A DNA stretch of 64,000 bases from Alphaproteobacteria bacterium (GCA_015062535.1 SUUK01000004.1:1-64000); one strand, 5' to 3'; counted from the stretch's first letter, positions 8,251-17,104 are shown. Notes: generated from the sequence alone by a model not told the origin. Program-made: numbers and translations.

Positions 8251-9192
8251 CTAATTTTGTTTGATAATACATCCAATGCTATTTTGTTTTAATTTAGAAG
8301 ATAGTGCTTCTGCCTCTTTTCTTGTCTTAAATGCGCCAACTTTCAATCGATACAAACTACTACCAGATGCAGAAGTTATTTCTTCTACTTCATGATAATA
8401 ATCTTTGAGAAATGTATGTTTTGATGATAGTTTTTTCCATAAACTTTCAACGGCACTTCTACTTGATGAAGCTATAATTTGAGTATACCAACTACCTTTT
8501 ACGCTTTTGGGAGCTTCTACTAATTTTGTTTCTGATTTTGTTACTTTATTTTCTGTAGTTTCCTTTGTTTTTGAAGCTGATTTATCTTGGTTTATAGTCT
8601 TTTGTAATTTTACATCTATTTGTTCTATTTTTGCAGGAATAGTAATTTTATCTTTACTATTAGTGTTTATTTCCAAAAGATTTGTTTGAGCAATTTTTAC
8701 TGTATCATTTGTATTTTCAACAATTTTTGTATCTTCATTGTTAAGAGAGCTATCTTCTTCAATACTTTCTACTAAACTTTCCATATCATCTGGAGTTTCT
8801 ATAGCATTTTCTACAACTAATTGGGGCTTAGCTGCTTGTTCTCTTATTTTAACTTCTTTTATTTCTTTGGGTTTATTATCCACTATATGGTATATTTCTC
8901 TATCTTGGTTATCAATTTCCATACCGCCTGGATCATTTGGCTGTACTTTAAATGCTTTTACTGGACGGCGAATTGTCGGAATAACATGCTCTTTTTGACC
9001 ATTATCTGAAGGACTTAAAAATATCCAACCAACAAGAGCACCAACTAAGACTCCTGCGAGCATCCCTATAAAGCCATTTTTTGCATGCTGTATTTCATCT
9101 TGTCTATTTTCTATATCTTGAATATTACGATCTGCAACTCGTTGATGGAACTCATTTATATCACTTCTATTAGCATCAAAACCTTGCAACAT
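8251..9192 (-). CDS. SPOR-domain inner-membrane protein
   Basis: A 313-residue bitopic protein. A cytoplasmic segment of about 40 residues precedes a Gly-rich transmembrane helix (FIGMLAGVLVGALVGWIFL). A Pro-containing stretch with PGGMEI-x-NQD follows, a motif recurrent in alphaproteobacterial SPOR proteins. Then comes a Thr/Lys/Asn-rich linker and a C-terminal SPOR domain of about 75 residues (from GSWYTQIIASSS to the end), which in this family binds denuded septal glycan strands. ATG 9192 is preceded by AGAGGTG at five bases, so the longer GTG reading at 9216 is not needed. The gene is coupled to nagZ, consistent with a role in cell-wall turnover or division. Confidence 0.85.
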   Translation of the reverse strand: MLQGFDANRSDINEFHQRVADRNIQDIENRQDEIQHAKNGFIGMLAGVLVGALVGWIFLSPSDNGQKEHVIPTIRRPVKAFKVQPNDPGGMEIDNQDREIYHIVDNKPKEIKEVKIREQAAKPQLVVENAIETPDDMESLVESIEEDSSLNNEDTKIVENTNDTVKIAQTNLLEINTNSKDKITIPAKIEQIDVKLQKTINQDKSASKTKETTENKVTKSETKLVEAPKSVKGSWYTQIIASSSRSAVESLWKKLSSKHTFLKDYYHEVEEITSASGSSLYRLKVGAFKTRKEAEALSSKLKQNSIGCIIKQN

Positions 9193-9304
9193 TCCACACC
9201 TCTTACTATTAAACACTTATGTAATCATAACCTACAATATGTTTACAATCCTTTAATATTATATCAATTAAAGTTTAAGAAATTAAATTTATTAGGTATA
9301 TGAT

Positions 9305-10096
9305 ATGAAAATAGCTACTTATAATGTTAATTCAATAAAAGCCAGATCACATTATTTATTTGATTGGCTAAAAAACGATGCTCCGGATATTGTCTTTTTG
9401 CAGGAAATTAAATGTGAAACAGAAAATTTTTTATATTTTGAATGCGAAAGTTTAGGATATAAAGTTGCCGCACTTGGTCAAAAAGGTTATAATGGGGTTG
9501 CTATTTTAAGCAAGTATGATTTTGTTATAGAGAATCGGAATTTACCAAATTTCAAAGACGAAAACTCTAGATATCTTGAGGCTTTAATAAAACACCCTAA
9601 AGGTGATTTTTATGCTATTTCTTTATATGCCCCAAATGGATGCTCTCCTGATAAACAAATAGAAAAAGAAAAACTAAAATATAAACTTAACTGGTATAGT
9701 GCTTTATATGAAAGATGCTCTTTTTTATTAAAAACAGGACTTCCGGTAATTATTGGTGGCGATTTTAATGTTATGATGGAAGATATTGACGTTTATGATG
9801 TTTCTGTTTTTAAGAATAGTCCTTTATTTATAAAAGAAGTCAAAGACTATATTACATCTCTTCATCATCTTGGATTATATGATAGTTTTCGTTTTTTACA
9901 TAAAAAAGATGAAGGTTACACATTTTGGGACTACTCTGGTAACTCTTTTGTAACTAATTTGGGTTTAAGAATAGATTATCTTCTGATTTCTGCAAAATTT
10001 GCAGAAAAACTTGAAGAAGTGTATGTCGATAAAAAATTAAGAGCATTAGAAAAGCCATCTGACCATACAGCTTTAGTTGCAAAATTTAGAGATTAA
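9305..10096 (+). CDS. xthA: Exodeoxyribonuclease III family AP endonuclease
   Basis: A 263-residue member of the EEP (endonuclease/exonuclease/phosphatase) superfamily. Catalytic motifs are in order: TYNVNSIKAR at the N-terminus, LQEIKC with the metal-binding Glu near residue 34, a GGDFNV Asp-Asn pair near 150, a DYLLIS segment near 220, and PSDHTAL with the catalytic Asp-His near the C-terminus. Length matches ExoIII/Xth. It cleaves abasic sites and removes 3' blocking groups in base-excision repair. It is transcribed away from the SPOR gene across a 112-bp intergenic region. The following protease gene starts 4 bp after its stop. Confidence 0.92.
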   Translation: MKIATYNVNSIKARSHYLFDWLKNDAPDIVFLQEIKCETENFLYFECESLGYKVAALGQKGYNGVAILSKYDFVIENRNLPNFKDENSRYLEALIKHPKGDFYAISLYAPNGCSPDKQIEKEKLKYKLNWYSALYERCSFLLKTGLPVIIGGDFNVMMEDIDVYDVSVFKNSPLFIKEVKDYITSLHHLGLYDSFRFLHKKDEGYTFWDYSGNSFVTNLGLRIDYLLISAKFAEKLEEVYVDKKLRALEKPSDHTALVAKFRD

Positions 10097-10100
10097 TATT

Positions 10101-11129
10101 ATGAGATTGTTGTGTTTGTTTATTTTATCAATGTTTTTGTGCTCTTTTAATGCAAGAGCATCTGAAGCTATAAGTATTGATAAATTATATACTATTTTAG
10201 AGCAATCATATCCTCATAATATAAATTATAAAAAAATATCTTTACTTGCTACTGGGGCAATAAATAGTTTTGATAAAGATTATAGAGTATACAATAGTGA
10301 CACAAAAGCTTTTTTGTATCATAAGAACACTTTATTAAAATCTTTTAATTTACCAGTAGATAATAATTCTTCTTATTTATGGAAAAGTGTTTTAACAGAT
10401 ATTTTTTTAACTTACCAAAATTATTCATCTAAAAACTTAGAAAACAATGAGCAACTAAAAAACTTAGTTTTAGAAAGAATAGTAAACAATATTGATGATT
10501 ATTCTCGAATTGAAAGCAACAATTCTTTAGAAAACAAACTAAACTACGAAGTAAAAAATAATGTAATTTATATAAAGTCTGACATTTTTTACAAAGGATA
10601 TTCTAATGATATAAAAAACATAATACAAAACACTACTAATGCAGAGGGGCTTATTCTTGACTTTAGAAATAATCGTGGTGGAGATTTTAATGAAGCAATA
10701 AAGGTTGCTGATTTGTTTTTAGATAACGCTTTAATAACCTATTGCAAAGAAAAAGACAAAACCCATTATTACACTTCTAAAAATGGAGATATTTTTGATA
10801 GCAAAAAAATTGTTATTTTGGTAAACAATAAAACTGCATCTGCGGCAGAAATTGTAACCGCTGCTTTAAGTGAACAAAGTAGAGCTGTTGTTATTGGCAC
10901 AAGAACCTATGGAAAAGGTGCTGTTCAGTCTGTTTACCACTTAAAAAATAGTAAAATGTATATCACCACCGCATTATCATATACTCCATCAGGAAAAATG
11001 ATTGACAATGCAGGCATTACCCCAGAGATTTGTACAGGAATGAACAATAGTTGCACAATTTCTAGTACAAATAACGATTCTAAAGATATTTTAATGGCAA
11101 TTAATTTGATAAAAAACAAATTAGGTTAA
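10101..11129 (+). CDS. Secreted S41 (C-terminal processing) peptidase without a clear PDZ domain
   Basis: A 342-residue protein with a signal peptide ending near CSFNARA. The C-terminal half has the S41 fold: LILDFRNNRGGDFNEA, then TASAAEIVTAAL with the nucleophilic Ser, and TYGKGAVQ with the catalytic Lys. SYTPSGKMIDNAGITP is the usual end of the domain. The region between the signal peptide and the protease core (residues about 25-150) does not show the Gly-Leu-Gly PDZ signature of CtpA, so substrate selection may differ. ATG 10101 is chosen because it starts the signal peptide; an upstream TTG at 10077 lies inside the xthA gene. It is likely periplasmic and could trim envelope proteins. 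Confidence 0.85.
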   Translation: MRLLCLFILSMFLCSFNARASEAISIDKLYTILEQSYPHNINYKKISLLATGAINSFDKDYRVYNSDTKAFLYHKNTLLKSFNLPVDNNSSYLWKSVLTDIFLTYQNYSSKNLENNEQLKNLVLERIVNNIDDYSRIESNNSLENKLNYEVKNNVIYIKSDIFYKGYSNDIKNIIQNTTNAEGLILDFRNNRGGDFNEAIKVADLFLDNALITYCKEKDKTHYYTSKNGDIFDSKKIVILVNNKTASAAEIVTAALSEQSRAVVIGTRTYGKGAVQSVYHLKNSKMYITTALSYTPSGKMIDNAGITPEICTGMNNSCTISSTNNDSKDILMAINLIKNKLG

Positions 11130-11137
11130 AAATTTTG

Positions 11138-11165
11138 TTGACATTACTAATAATAAATGTATATT
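11138..11165 (+). promoter_or_regulatory. Sigma-70-like promoter of rpmG
   Basis: TTGACA at 11138-11143 and TATATT at 11160-11165 are separated by 16 bases, 48 bases before the rpmG ATG. It is one of the best consensus promoters in the window, as expected for a ribosomal protein gene. Confidence 0.7.
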
Positions 11166-11213
11166 GCATTAAAAGTTTTTTGTATTTAACCTTGATTTTA
11201 TAAGAGTAGAATA

Positions 11214-11381
11214 ATGGCAAAAGCAGTAAAAGTAAAAGTAAAATTAGAAAGTAGTGCTGGTACAGGTACTTTTTATCTTGCTGAAAAGAATCCAAGAACT
11301 CATCCAGAGAAATTGGTTATGAAGAAGTATGATAAAAAATCTAAGAAACATGAAGAATTCGTAGAAAAGAAATTGAAGTAA
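11214..11381 (+). CDS. rpmG: 50S ribosomal protein L33
   Basis: A 55-residue basic protein beginning MAKAVKVKVKLES. The core GTGTFYLAEKN and the downstream KLVMKKYD segment are diagnostic of bL33. It is the Cys-free type, lacking the two CxxC pairs of the zinc-binding form, as usual in alphaproteobacteria. It is a single-gene unit with its own promoter and a shared terminator. Confidence 0.95.
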   Translation: MAKAVKVKVKLESSAGTGTFYLAEKNPRTHPEKLVMKKYDKKSKKHEEFVEKKLK

Positions 11382-11397
11382 TTTTACGTATTTTTAT

Positions 11398-11424
11398 AAA
11401 AGCACCCAATTGGGTGCTTTTTTT
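11398..11424. terminator. Bidirectional terminator between rpmG and xerC
   Basis: A perfect 12-bp inverted repeat centred on AATT (AGCACCCAATTGGGTGCT with A/T extensions) ends in a T-run. It overlaps the xerC stop codon at 11423-11425 and serves both convergent genes. Confidence 0.85.
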
Positions 11425-12325
11425 AATCTGAGAATGCTTTTTTATACTCTTCTTTTATCTTATTTAAATTAACCTCGGTATAGCGCTCTGTTGAGCTTAG
11501 TGAAGAATGTCCTAAAAGTTCCTGAATTGAACGCAAATCTGTACCTTGAGCTAAAAGATGTGTTGCAAACGAATGTCTTAATGAGTGCGGTGTTATATCA
11601 TCTGGTAAATTTAATTTTAGCCTAATTTGCTGTAATTTTCTTTGTATAATCCTAGGGCTTAAACGTTCACCTCGAGCCCCTAAAAATAAAGGATCTTTTA
11701 GTTGTAAATTATATGGGCACATTTGTTTATAATCGTTTATTAAGTCTATTACCAGTGGCAATATAGGAACATATCTTTCTTTGTTACCCTTACCTCTTAT
11801 TTTTATAAGGTCATTTCCTGTCATATCCTCTACATTTAGAGATAAGGCCTCAGAAATTCTGAGCCCACATCCATATAAAAGTGCAAATATTGCTTTATCT
11901 CTACAACCAATCCATGGATCTGTGCACTTTTTACTCGCTTCATCTATTATATCAAATAAAATATTCACATCAACTGCTTTAGGCAACGTTTTAGGAAGCT
12001 TGGGAGATGAAATCTGAAAAATTATGGTGTTATTAATAATCTTATTATTATTTAGCCATTTATAAAAATTTTTAATAGCAGATTCTTCTCTTGCAATAGA
12101 TGTTTTGCTAATTTTCTTTTGAGCTCTTGAACTAAAAAAATTTCTAAAATCTCTAATATTTAATTCTTCTAATATAGATAAATTTATATTTTCTTTTGAA
12201 AAATATTTTAAAAATATATTCAAATCATTTAGATAACTTTGAGCTGTATGGGAGGAATAGTTACGTACACTTATAAGCCACTCTTGCCATTGTAAAATTA
12301 TTTTTTTTAGCTCTGTATCTGGCAT
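11423..12325 (-). CDS. xerC: Tyrosine recombinase XerC-type
   Basis: A 300-residue site-specific recombinase. The N-terminal SAM-like core-binding domain covers residues about 5-95. The catalytic domain carries the Arg in YGCGLRISEAL, the Lys in RGKGNKERYVP, HSLRHSFATHLL (His-x-x-Arg), LGHSS with the second His, and the nucleophilic Tyr in STERYTEV. It acts at dif with a partner XerD to resolve chromosome dimers. Assignment to XerC rather than XerD rests on general resemblance and is less certain than the family. The ATG is preceded by AAGAGG at four bases. Confidence 0.85.
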   Translation of the reverse strand: MPDTELKKIILQWQEWLISVRNYSSHTAQSYLNDLNIFLKYFSKENINLSILEELNIRDFRNFFSSRAQKKISKTSIAREESAIKNFYKWLNNNKIINNTIIFQISSPKLPKTLPKAVDVNILFDIIDEASKKCTDPWIGCRDKAIFALLYGCGLRISEALSLNVEDMTGNDLIKIRGKGNKERYVPILPLVIDLINDYKQMCPYNLQLKDPLFLGARGERLSPRIIQRKLQQIRLKLNLPDDITPHSLRHSFATHLLAQGTDLRSIQELLGHSSLSSTERYTEVNLNKIKEEYKKAFSD

Positions 12326-12397
12326 AATTTCCTCTTATCAATCTCTTAATAGAAATATTTTACTATCAAGAGATTAATAAAAGGTTATCTATAAAAA

Positions 12398-12883
12398 CTA
12401 ATAATACTCAAAATCTTTTAGAAAATCTTCCATTTCTTGTTCATGCTTTATTTCTTCTTTTAATATTTTTCTTGAGATATTAAATGTTTCATAGTCTTTT
12501 CCTTGACACATTTCACAAATTTGTTGATATCTTGCAATTGCACAGCGCTCGGCAACTAAATTTTGATTTACTAAAATTTTTGTATCAGGATTATTTGGCG
12601 CATCATATTTACATTTAGCATGTTCTTCCCAGTCTTTAGGATTTAGAATCGGAATTGCTCCTAGTTGTATAATTCTATCTGCAAGCCAATCGGCATGCTT
12701 TAACTCTTCTATTGCATGCTCATAAAACTCTTCTGTTACTTTGGGACGTTCTTTTCCTTCTGCAACCTTTGCACCTATCCAATACTGATAATAAGCCAGC
12801 CACTCTTCCGCAAACGCGCTTTGAAGATGGTTTAATAAATCATCACGTTGTGTTTTTGAAATTCTTTGAGCCATTTCACCCAT
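12398..12883 (-). CDS. Ferritin-like/bacterioferritin-type di-iron protein
   Basis: A 161-residue four-helix protein. Iron-ligand motifs recur as in ferroxidase centres: Glu in FAEEWLAYYQ, Glu-x-x-His in EELKHADWL, Glu in LVAERCAIARY and Glu-x-x-His in EEIKHEQEM. The second motif and length fit the ferritin/Bfr superfamily, with a role in iron storage or oxidative-stress protection in the cytoplasm. No haem-ligand Met is evident, so it may be a non-haem relative. ATG 12883 follows AAGGAG at six bases. It is divergent from rpe across about 127 bp. Confidence 0.75.
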   Translation of the reverse strand: MGEMAQRISKTQRDDLLNHLQSAFAEEWLAYYQYWIGAKVAEGKERPKVTEEFYEHAIEELKHADWLADRIIQLGAIPILNPKDWEEHAKCKYDAPNNPDTKILVNQNLVAERCAIARYQQICEMCQGKDYETFNISRKILKEEIKHEQEMEDFLKDFEYY

Positions 12884-13010
12884 TGTTTTCTCCTTAATTA
12901 ATTACGACATATATTTAACTAATCTTAGAAAATCAAATATCAACGTTTTGGTTTGTTATTTACGATAAGTTAAAACTTTTTATGTATAATTTAACTCAAC
13001 GGAGGTGTTT

Positions 13011-13649
13011 ATGGTAAAAGTTGCTCCCAGTATTTTGGCTGCTAATTTTATGTGTTTAGAAAAAGAGCTTAAAAAACTAGAAAAAGCTCAAGCTGACTAT
13101 GTTCATTTTGATGTAATGGATGGGCATTTTGTTGATAATATAACATTTGGTCCACAAATTCTTAAGCAAGCTAAAAAATGCACAAACCTTATGTTTGATG
13201 TGCATTTAATGGTTAATAATCCATCAAAATTCATTCCTTGGTATGCAGAGGCTGGAGCAGATATTATTACCTTTCATTTAGAAGCAACAGATAATCCATT
13301 AAATGAAATAAAATTGATAAAAAGTTTTGGTCTTAAAGTTGGTATATCTATAAAACCTCAAACTCCAATAGAAAAACTCAAACCATTTCTTGGTGATATA
13401 GATTTGGTTTTGATTATGTCTGTAAACCCTGGATTTGGCGGACAACAATTTGATGCAAATACTCCAAAACGTATTGAGAATTTAAGAAAATTATCATCAT
13501 CTGTTTTAATCGAAGTGGATGGTGGTATAAATAAAGAAACTGCCAAACTTTCAATAGATGCCGGTGCTGATATACTTGTTGCTGGAACATCTGTTTTTAA
13601 GACTTGTAATTACGAAAAGAACATAAAAAAAATAAAAGGAGAGAACTAA
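13011..13649 (+). CDS. rpe: Ribulose-phosphate 3-epimerase
   Basis: A 212-residue TIM-barrel enzyme interconverting ribulose-5-phosphate and xylulose-5-phosphate. Motifs: APSILAANF, VHFDVMDGHFV with a metal-binding His and the catalytic Asp, FDVHLMV, MSVNPGFGGQ and IEVDGGI with the second catalytic Asp. GADILVAGTSVF is the phosphate-binding end. ATG 13011 lies five bases after GGAGG; a GTG at 13005 would fall against the ribosome binding site. A TATAAT box at 12985-12990 is a likely -10. The stop overlaps the next start as TAATG. Confidence 0.93.
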   Translation: MVKVAPSILAANFMCLEKELKKLEKAQADYVHFDVMDGHFVDNITFGPQILKQAKKCTNLMFDVHLMVNNPSKFIPWYAEAGADIITFHLEATDNPLNEIKLIKSFGLKVGISIKPQTPIEKLKPFLGDIDLVLIMSVNPGFGGQQFDANTPKRIENLRKLSSSVLIEVDGGINKETAKLSIDAGADILVAGTSVFKTCNYEKNIKKIKGEN

Positions 13650-14368
13650 TGAATCTTGTTATGGTTATTGAAGATGAAGAAGCTATTGCAACTTTACTTA
13701 CATATAACTTAGAAAAAGAAGGTTACAAAGTAAAGGTTGTAAGCAATGGCTTGAATGCTGTTAGCGAGGTTGAAAAAAACAAACCATCTGTAATCATTTT
13801 AGATTGGATGCTTCCTGAAATTTCTGGTGTTGAGATATGCAAACTTATTCGCTCTAAACCTGAAATAAAAACAATTCCAGTAATTATGCTGACTGCTAAA
13901 AGCCAAGAAGAAGACAAAATAAAAGGATTAGGCGCTGGTGCTGATGACTATGTTACAAAACCTTTTTCTGTACCAGAGCTTATGGCTAGAGTTAAAACAA
14001 ATATGCGAAGAGCTCCTTTGTTTGAGGAAACTGATAAGTTCCTTCAATTTGAAGATATTTATATGGATTTAGTTGAAAGAAAAGTAAAACGTGGTGATGT
14101 ATATATTCACTTAAGTCCTACCGAATTTCGCCTATTAAAAATGCTTGTTAAAGAACCTGGCAAGGTTTTCTCTAGAGAAGTTCTATTAAAGTCTGTTTGG
14201 GGTGAAAATATATTTGTAGAATCGAGAACTGTTGATGTTCATATTAGACGTCTTAGAAGTTCATTAAACAAACATGGCCCTGACTATATTAGAACAGTTA
14301 GAGCCAATGGATATTCTATAGATAAAAATAAAGAAATAGAATCGTCAACGGATGATAATATAGATTAG
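13649..14368 (+). CDS. OmpR/PhoB-family response regulator
   Basis: A 239-residue two-domain regulator. The receiver domain (1-120) has acidic residues in VIEDEE, phospho-acceptor Asp in LDWMLP near residue 51, Thr/Ser in MLTAKS and Lys in VTKPFS. The C-terminal winged helix (about 135-230) carries LSPTEFRLL and RTVDVHIRRLR. It is most like PhoB, the phosphate regulator, but no sensor kinase or pst gene is next to it, so the signal is unknown. Translation is coupled to rpe by TAATG. The gene ends in an interlocked TTAG with recR on the other strand. Confidence 0.85.
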   Translation: MNLVMVIEDEEAIATLLTYNLEKEGYKVKVVSNGLNAVSEVEKNKPSVIILDWMLPEISGVEICKLIRSKPEIKTIPVIMLTAKSQEEDKIKGLGAGADDYVTKPFSVPELMARVKTNMRRAPLFEETDKFLQFEDIYMDLVERKVKRGDVYIHLSPTEFRLLKMLVKEPGKVFSREVLLKSVWGENIFVESRTVDVHIRRLRSSLNKHGPDYIRTVRANGYSIDKNKEIESSTDDNID

Positions 14369-14958
14369 AGCTGTTTTCTCATATCAAGAGCTAGTTTTAT
14401 TGTTCCGTCATCCATGTAATCAAGCTCACCGCCAACTGGAATTCCTTGGGCTAGTGTAGATATTTTGACATCTTTATCTTTTAATAAAGATGATATATAG
14501 TGCATTGTTATCTGCCCATCAACCGTTGCGGGTAATGCTAAAATAATCTCTGTTATGTTTTCTGATGAGATTCTTTGTAGCAACTTATCGATATTTAAGT
14601 CATCAGGTGTTATACCTTCTATTGCGGACAATATACCCCCTAATATATGGTATTTGCCTTTATACAAACCACCGCGCTCTAGTGCCCATAAATCACTTAT
14701 ATCTTGAACAACACATAAGGTTTGGTTTTCTCTTAATGTTGAGCAACATATTGAACAAGGAGAATTTGTATCATAATTACCACATACCTCACAAACCTTT
14801 ATATTATCGTATACATCTTGCAAGGCTGTTATTAATTCTGGTATCACGTTTTCACGTTTTTTTATCATATGCAATACTATTCTTCTTGCTGAGCGGGAGC
14901 CAAGAGATGGAAGTTTTGCTACTATTTTTATCAGCTTTTCTATATATGTTTCAGACAT
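14365..14958 (-). CDS. recR: Recombination protein RecR
   Basis: A 197-residue protein of the RecFOR gap-repair pathway. Helix-hairpin-helix LPSLGSRSARRIVLH at the N-terminus, a four-Cys zinc finger (CEVCGNY to CSIC) at about 55-72, and a Toprim domain with CVVQDISDLWALE follow. The C-terminus GIPVGGELDYMDDGT is typical. It is the last gene of ffs-dnaX-ybaB-recR, a widely conserved order. The ribosome binding site TAAGGA lies just before the ATG. It overlaps phoB-like by four bases, tail to tail. Confidence 0.95.
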   Translation of the reverse strand: MSETYIEKLIKIVAKLPSLGSRSARRIVLHMIKKRENVIPELITALQDVYDNIKVCEVCGNYDTNSPCSICCSTLRENQTLCVVQDISDLWALERGGLYKGKYHILGGILSAIEGITPDDLNIDKLLQRISSENITEIILALPATVDGQITMHYISSLLKDKDVKISTLAQGIPVGGELDYMDDGTIKLALDMRKQL

Positions 14959-14967
14959 TATATTTCC

Positions 14968-15288
14968 TTAGAAAGGTAATTTTAATCCCCCAAGGTTAAC
15001 ACCACCTGTTGCTGATTTCATACTTTCTTCTGCAAGTGTCTCAACTTTGTTATGAGCATCATTATATGCAACAAGGAATAAATCTTCTAGCATTTCAACA
15101 TCATCTGCTGACACCAATGTTTTATCTATTGATATTTTTTTCATCTCAGATTTACCATTTAATGTAATTGATAATAAGCCATTAGCAGCAGAACCTGTTA
15201 CTTCTGTATTAGCTAATTTTTCTTGTTCTTCTTGCATTCTTTTTTGCATAACTTGTGCTTGTTTCATTAGACCTTGTATATTTAACAT
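14968..15288 (-). CDS. ybaB: YbaB/EbfC nucleoid-associated protein
   Basis: A 106-residue DNA-binding dimer family. MLNIQGLMKQAQVMQKRMQ begins the protein and is near-diagnostic; GSAANGLLSITLNG forms the central strands. ATG 15288 is one base after the dnaX stop, and its GAGG ribosome binding site is made by the last dnaX codons, so the longer ORF start at 15306 is unnecessary. It is placed between dnaX and recR as in most bacteria. Confidence 0.93.
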   Translation of the reverse strand: MLNIQGLMKQAQVMQKRMQEEQEKLANTEVTGSAANGLLSITLNGKSEMKKISIDKTLVSADDVEMLEDLFLVAYNDAHNKVETLAEESMKSATGGVNLGGLKLPF

Positions 15289-15289
15289 T

Positions 15290-16996
15290 TTATTCCTCTT
15301 CATCAAAATATGTTGACATAGTATCTGAAGAAATATCTGGCTCTTCTTCAGATAATTGGCTTAAATTTTTACGAACAATCGTTTCAATTTTTGCACCTTT
15401 GAATTCTTCAAGTATCTTTTTTACTAATGGGTATTCTGCCACATTTTTCTTCTTGGCTTCAACTTTAGATTGCTCTTTATCCGCAATTGTTTGCCCAAGC
15501 TCTCCTTTAGTTATATCTATTTCCCATTTTTTTCCGGTAGTTTCTTCTAATAGTTTATGCAAACCCATTATAAAGTCTTGATGAACATTTTGTGCTATAT
15601 TCATCTTTATATAGCCATTAGAAAAATTTTCAATGCTAACGTCATTTTTTATTGAATATTCAATGAGTACTTTTTTAGATACTTCTAGGTATTTTAATAA
15701 GTCTTCAATAGTTTCGAACACTTCATATTTTTTAGAAAAAGTTTCTTTTTCTATATTATTTTTTTTTTCAAAATCAGCGTTTTTTATTTCTGATTTTGAG
15801 TATGAAGTATTGCTAGCTATGATATTAGAGTTTTTTTTTACTTCATTTAAAATTTCATATGGTGTTGGAAGCGATGCAGAATAAGCAACTCTTAGCAATA
15901 TCATTTCTAAAGCTTCCACACTAGAAGGAGCTAAGTTTAACTCACCTATTCCTTTAATTAGCATTTGCCATATTTTAGATAAAATAGCTAAAGATGAGGT
16001 TTGACTCAAAGCCTTAAATGTATTTTTTTCTACTTCACTTAAGCTTGTAGAATTAATCAGTTGAGGAACTATTTTAATCTTTGCCATATCATGAGTGATA
16101 TTTATTAAGTCTTGCAGAATAATCATAGGAGTTGCACCATTGGTGTACTGACTAGTAACATTATTAAGAACACTTTCCATATCACCTTTAATTAAGCTTT
16201 CAAATAAAGATAATGTCTGACTTCTATCTGCTAGGCCTAACATTTTTTTTACAACATCTGTTTTGATATCTGCATTACTTAAAACGATTGCTTGATCAAG
16301 CAAAGATAGGCCATCTCTTGCAGAGCCATCTGCTGCTTTTGCTATAATATCTAGAGCCTCATCACTAAAAGGTATATTTTCATTTTTTAATATTTTTACA
16401 AAAAGATCTTTTAGAGTTTCTACACTTAGGCGTTGTAAATCAAATCGTTGGCAGCGAGATAAAATAGTAACAGGAACTTTTCGAATTTCTGTTGTTGCAA
16501 AAATAAATTTAACATGAGCAGGTGGTTCTTCCAATGTTTTCAACAAAGCATTAAATGCTCCTTTTGAAAGCATATGAACCTCGTCGATAATGTAAACTTT
16601 ATATCTTGCATTTGTTGGAGCATATCTAACACTATCAAGTAATTCTCTTACATCATCAACACCTGTATGAGATGCAGCATCTAGCTCCATAACATCCATG
16701 TGACGCCCCGAAGCTATTGCTTTACAATTATCACAAACACCACAAGGATGAATTGTTGCACCCCCATTACCATCAGGACCTGTACAATTTAAGGCACGCG
16801 CTATCAGACGCGCTGTTGTTGTTTTACCAACACCTCTAATACCTGTTAATATATATGCATGATGAAGACGATTATTTTGAATCGCATTGGTTAATGTTTT
16901 TACTAAAGCATCTTGTCCAAGCAAATCTTCAAAATTTTGCGGACGATACTTTCTGGCTAAAACCACATATTGATTTTCTTTATTTTCTTCTACCAT
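15290..16996 (-). CDS. dnaX: DNA polymerase III subunit tau (and predicted gamma)
   Basis: A 568-residue clamp-loader ATPase. Walker A GIRGVGKTT at 52-60, a zinc module with CGVCDNC, Walker B YIIDEVHML, and sensor/SRC LSRCQRF are present. Domain III is followed by a low-complexity linker from about 380 and a short tau-specific C-terminus. At codons 410-413 the mRNA reads G, ten A, TAAT. A -1 slip or one inserted A gives Lys then TAA, predicting a 413-residue gamma-like form, comparable in proportion to the E. coli gamma product. The gene follows the SRP RNA and precedes ybaB. The upstream ribosome binding site is weak (TGGA). Confidence 0.95.
   Translation of the reverse strand: MVEENKENQYVVLARKYRPQNFEDLLGQDALVKTLTNAIQNNRLHHAYILTGIRGVGKTTTARLIARALNCTGPDGNGGATIHPCGVCDNCKAIASGRHMDVMELDAASHTGVDDVRELLDSVRYAPTNARYKVYIIDEVHMLSKGAFNALLKTLEEPPAHVKFIFATTEIRKVPVTILSRCQRFDLQRLSVETLKDLFVKILKNENIPFSDEALDIIAKAADGSARDGLSLLDQAIVLSNADIKTDVVKKMLGLADRSQTLSLFESLIKGDMESVLNNVTSQYTNGATPMIILQDLINITHDMAKIKIVPQLINSTSLSEVEKNTFKALSQTSSLAILSKIWQMLIKGIGELNLAPSSVEALEMILLRVAYSASLPTPYEILNEVKKNSNIIASNTSYSKSEIKNADFEKKNNIEKETFSKKYEVFETIEDLLKYLEVSKKVLIEYSIKNDVSIENFSNGYIKMNIAQNVHQDFIMGLHKLLEETTGKKWEIDITKGELGQTIADKEQSKVEAKKKNVAEYPLVKKILEEFKGAKIETIVRKNLSQLSEEEPDISSDTMSTYFDEEE
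15759..15768 (-). other. A10 slippery tract in dnaX with adjacent -1 frame stop
   Basis: Ten consecutive T on the + strand give A10 in the mRNA. Frame 0 reads GAA AAA AAA AAT AAT; the -1 frame reads AAA TAA directly after the tract. Homopolymers of nine or more A are known sites of transcriptional slippage, for example in Thermus thermophilus dnaX. No upstream Shine-Dalgarno stimulator is evident. Confidence 0.6.
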
Positions 16997-17011
16997 TTTC
17001 CATTAACTTCT

Positions 17012-17104
17012 GAGGCGAAGGGATACAGACCTTGTTTTGACTGTTACGGCTGCTTTCTTCCGAACCTGACCGAGTTGGCAGCAACCCAACCCTGTTCCCT
17101 TCAT
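17012..17104 (-). ncRNA. ffs: Signal recognition particle 4.5S RNA
   Basis: On the - strand the conserved domain IV core reads GGTCAGGTTCGGAAGAAAGC, with the GGAA tetraloop and asymmetric loop for Ffh binding. The ends pair: GAAGGG near 17102-17097 with CCCTTC near 17022-17017, continuing into ACAG/CTGT, closing a single hairpin of about 90 nt. This is the short bacterial type without an Alu domain. It lies 15-20 bp upstream of dnaX, the same order as scr-dnaX in Bacillus. Confidence 0.93.

Noticed and set aside
8241..8276. TTG at 8276 as the nagZ start.
   Set aside because: It has no ribosome binding site and lies inside the SPOR gene, while TTG 8240 has AGGAG at seven bases and fits family length.
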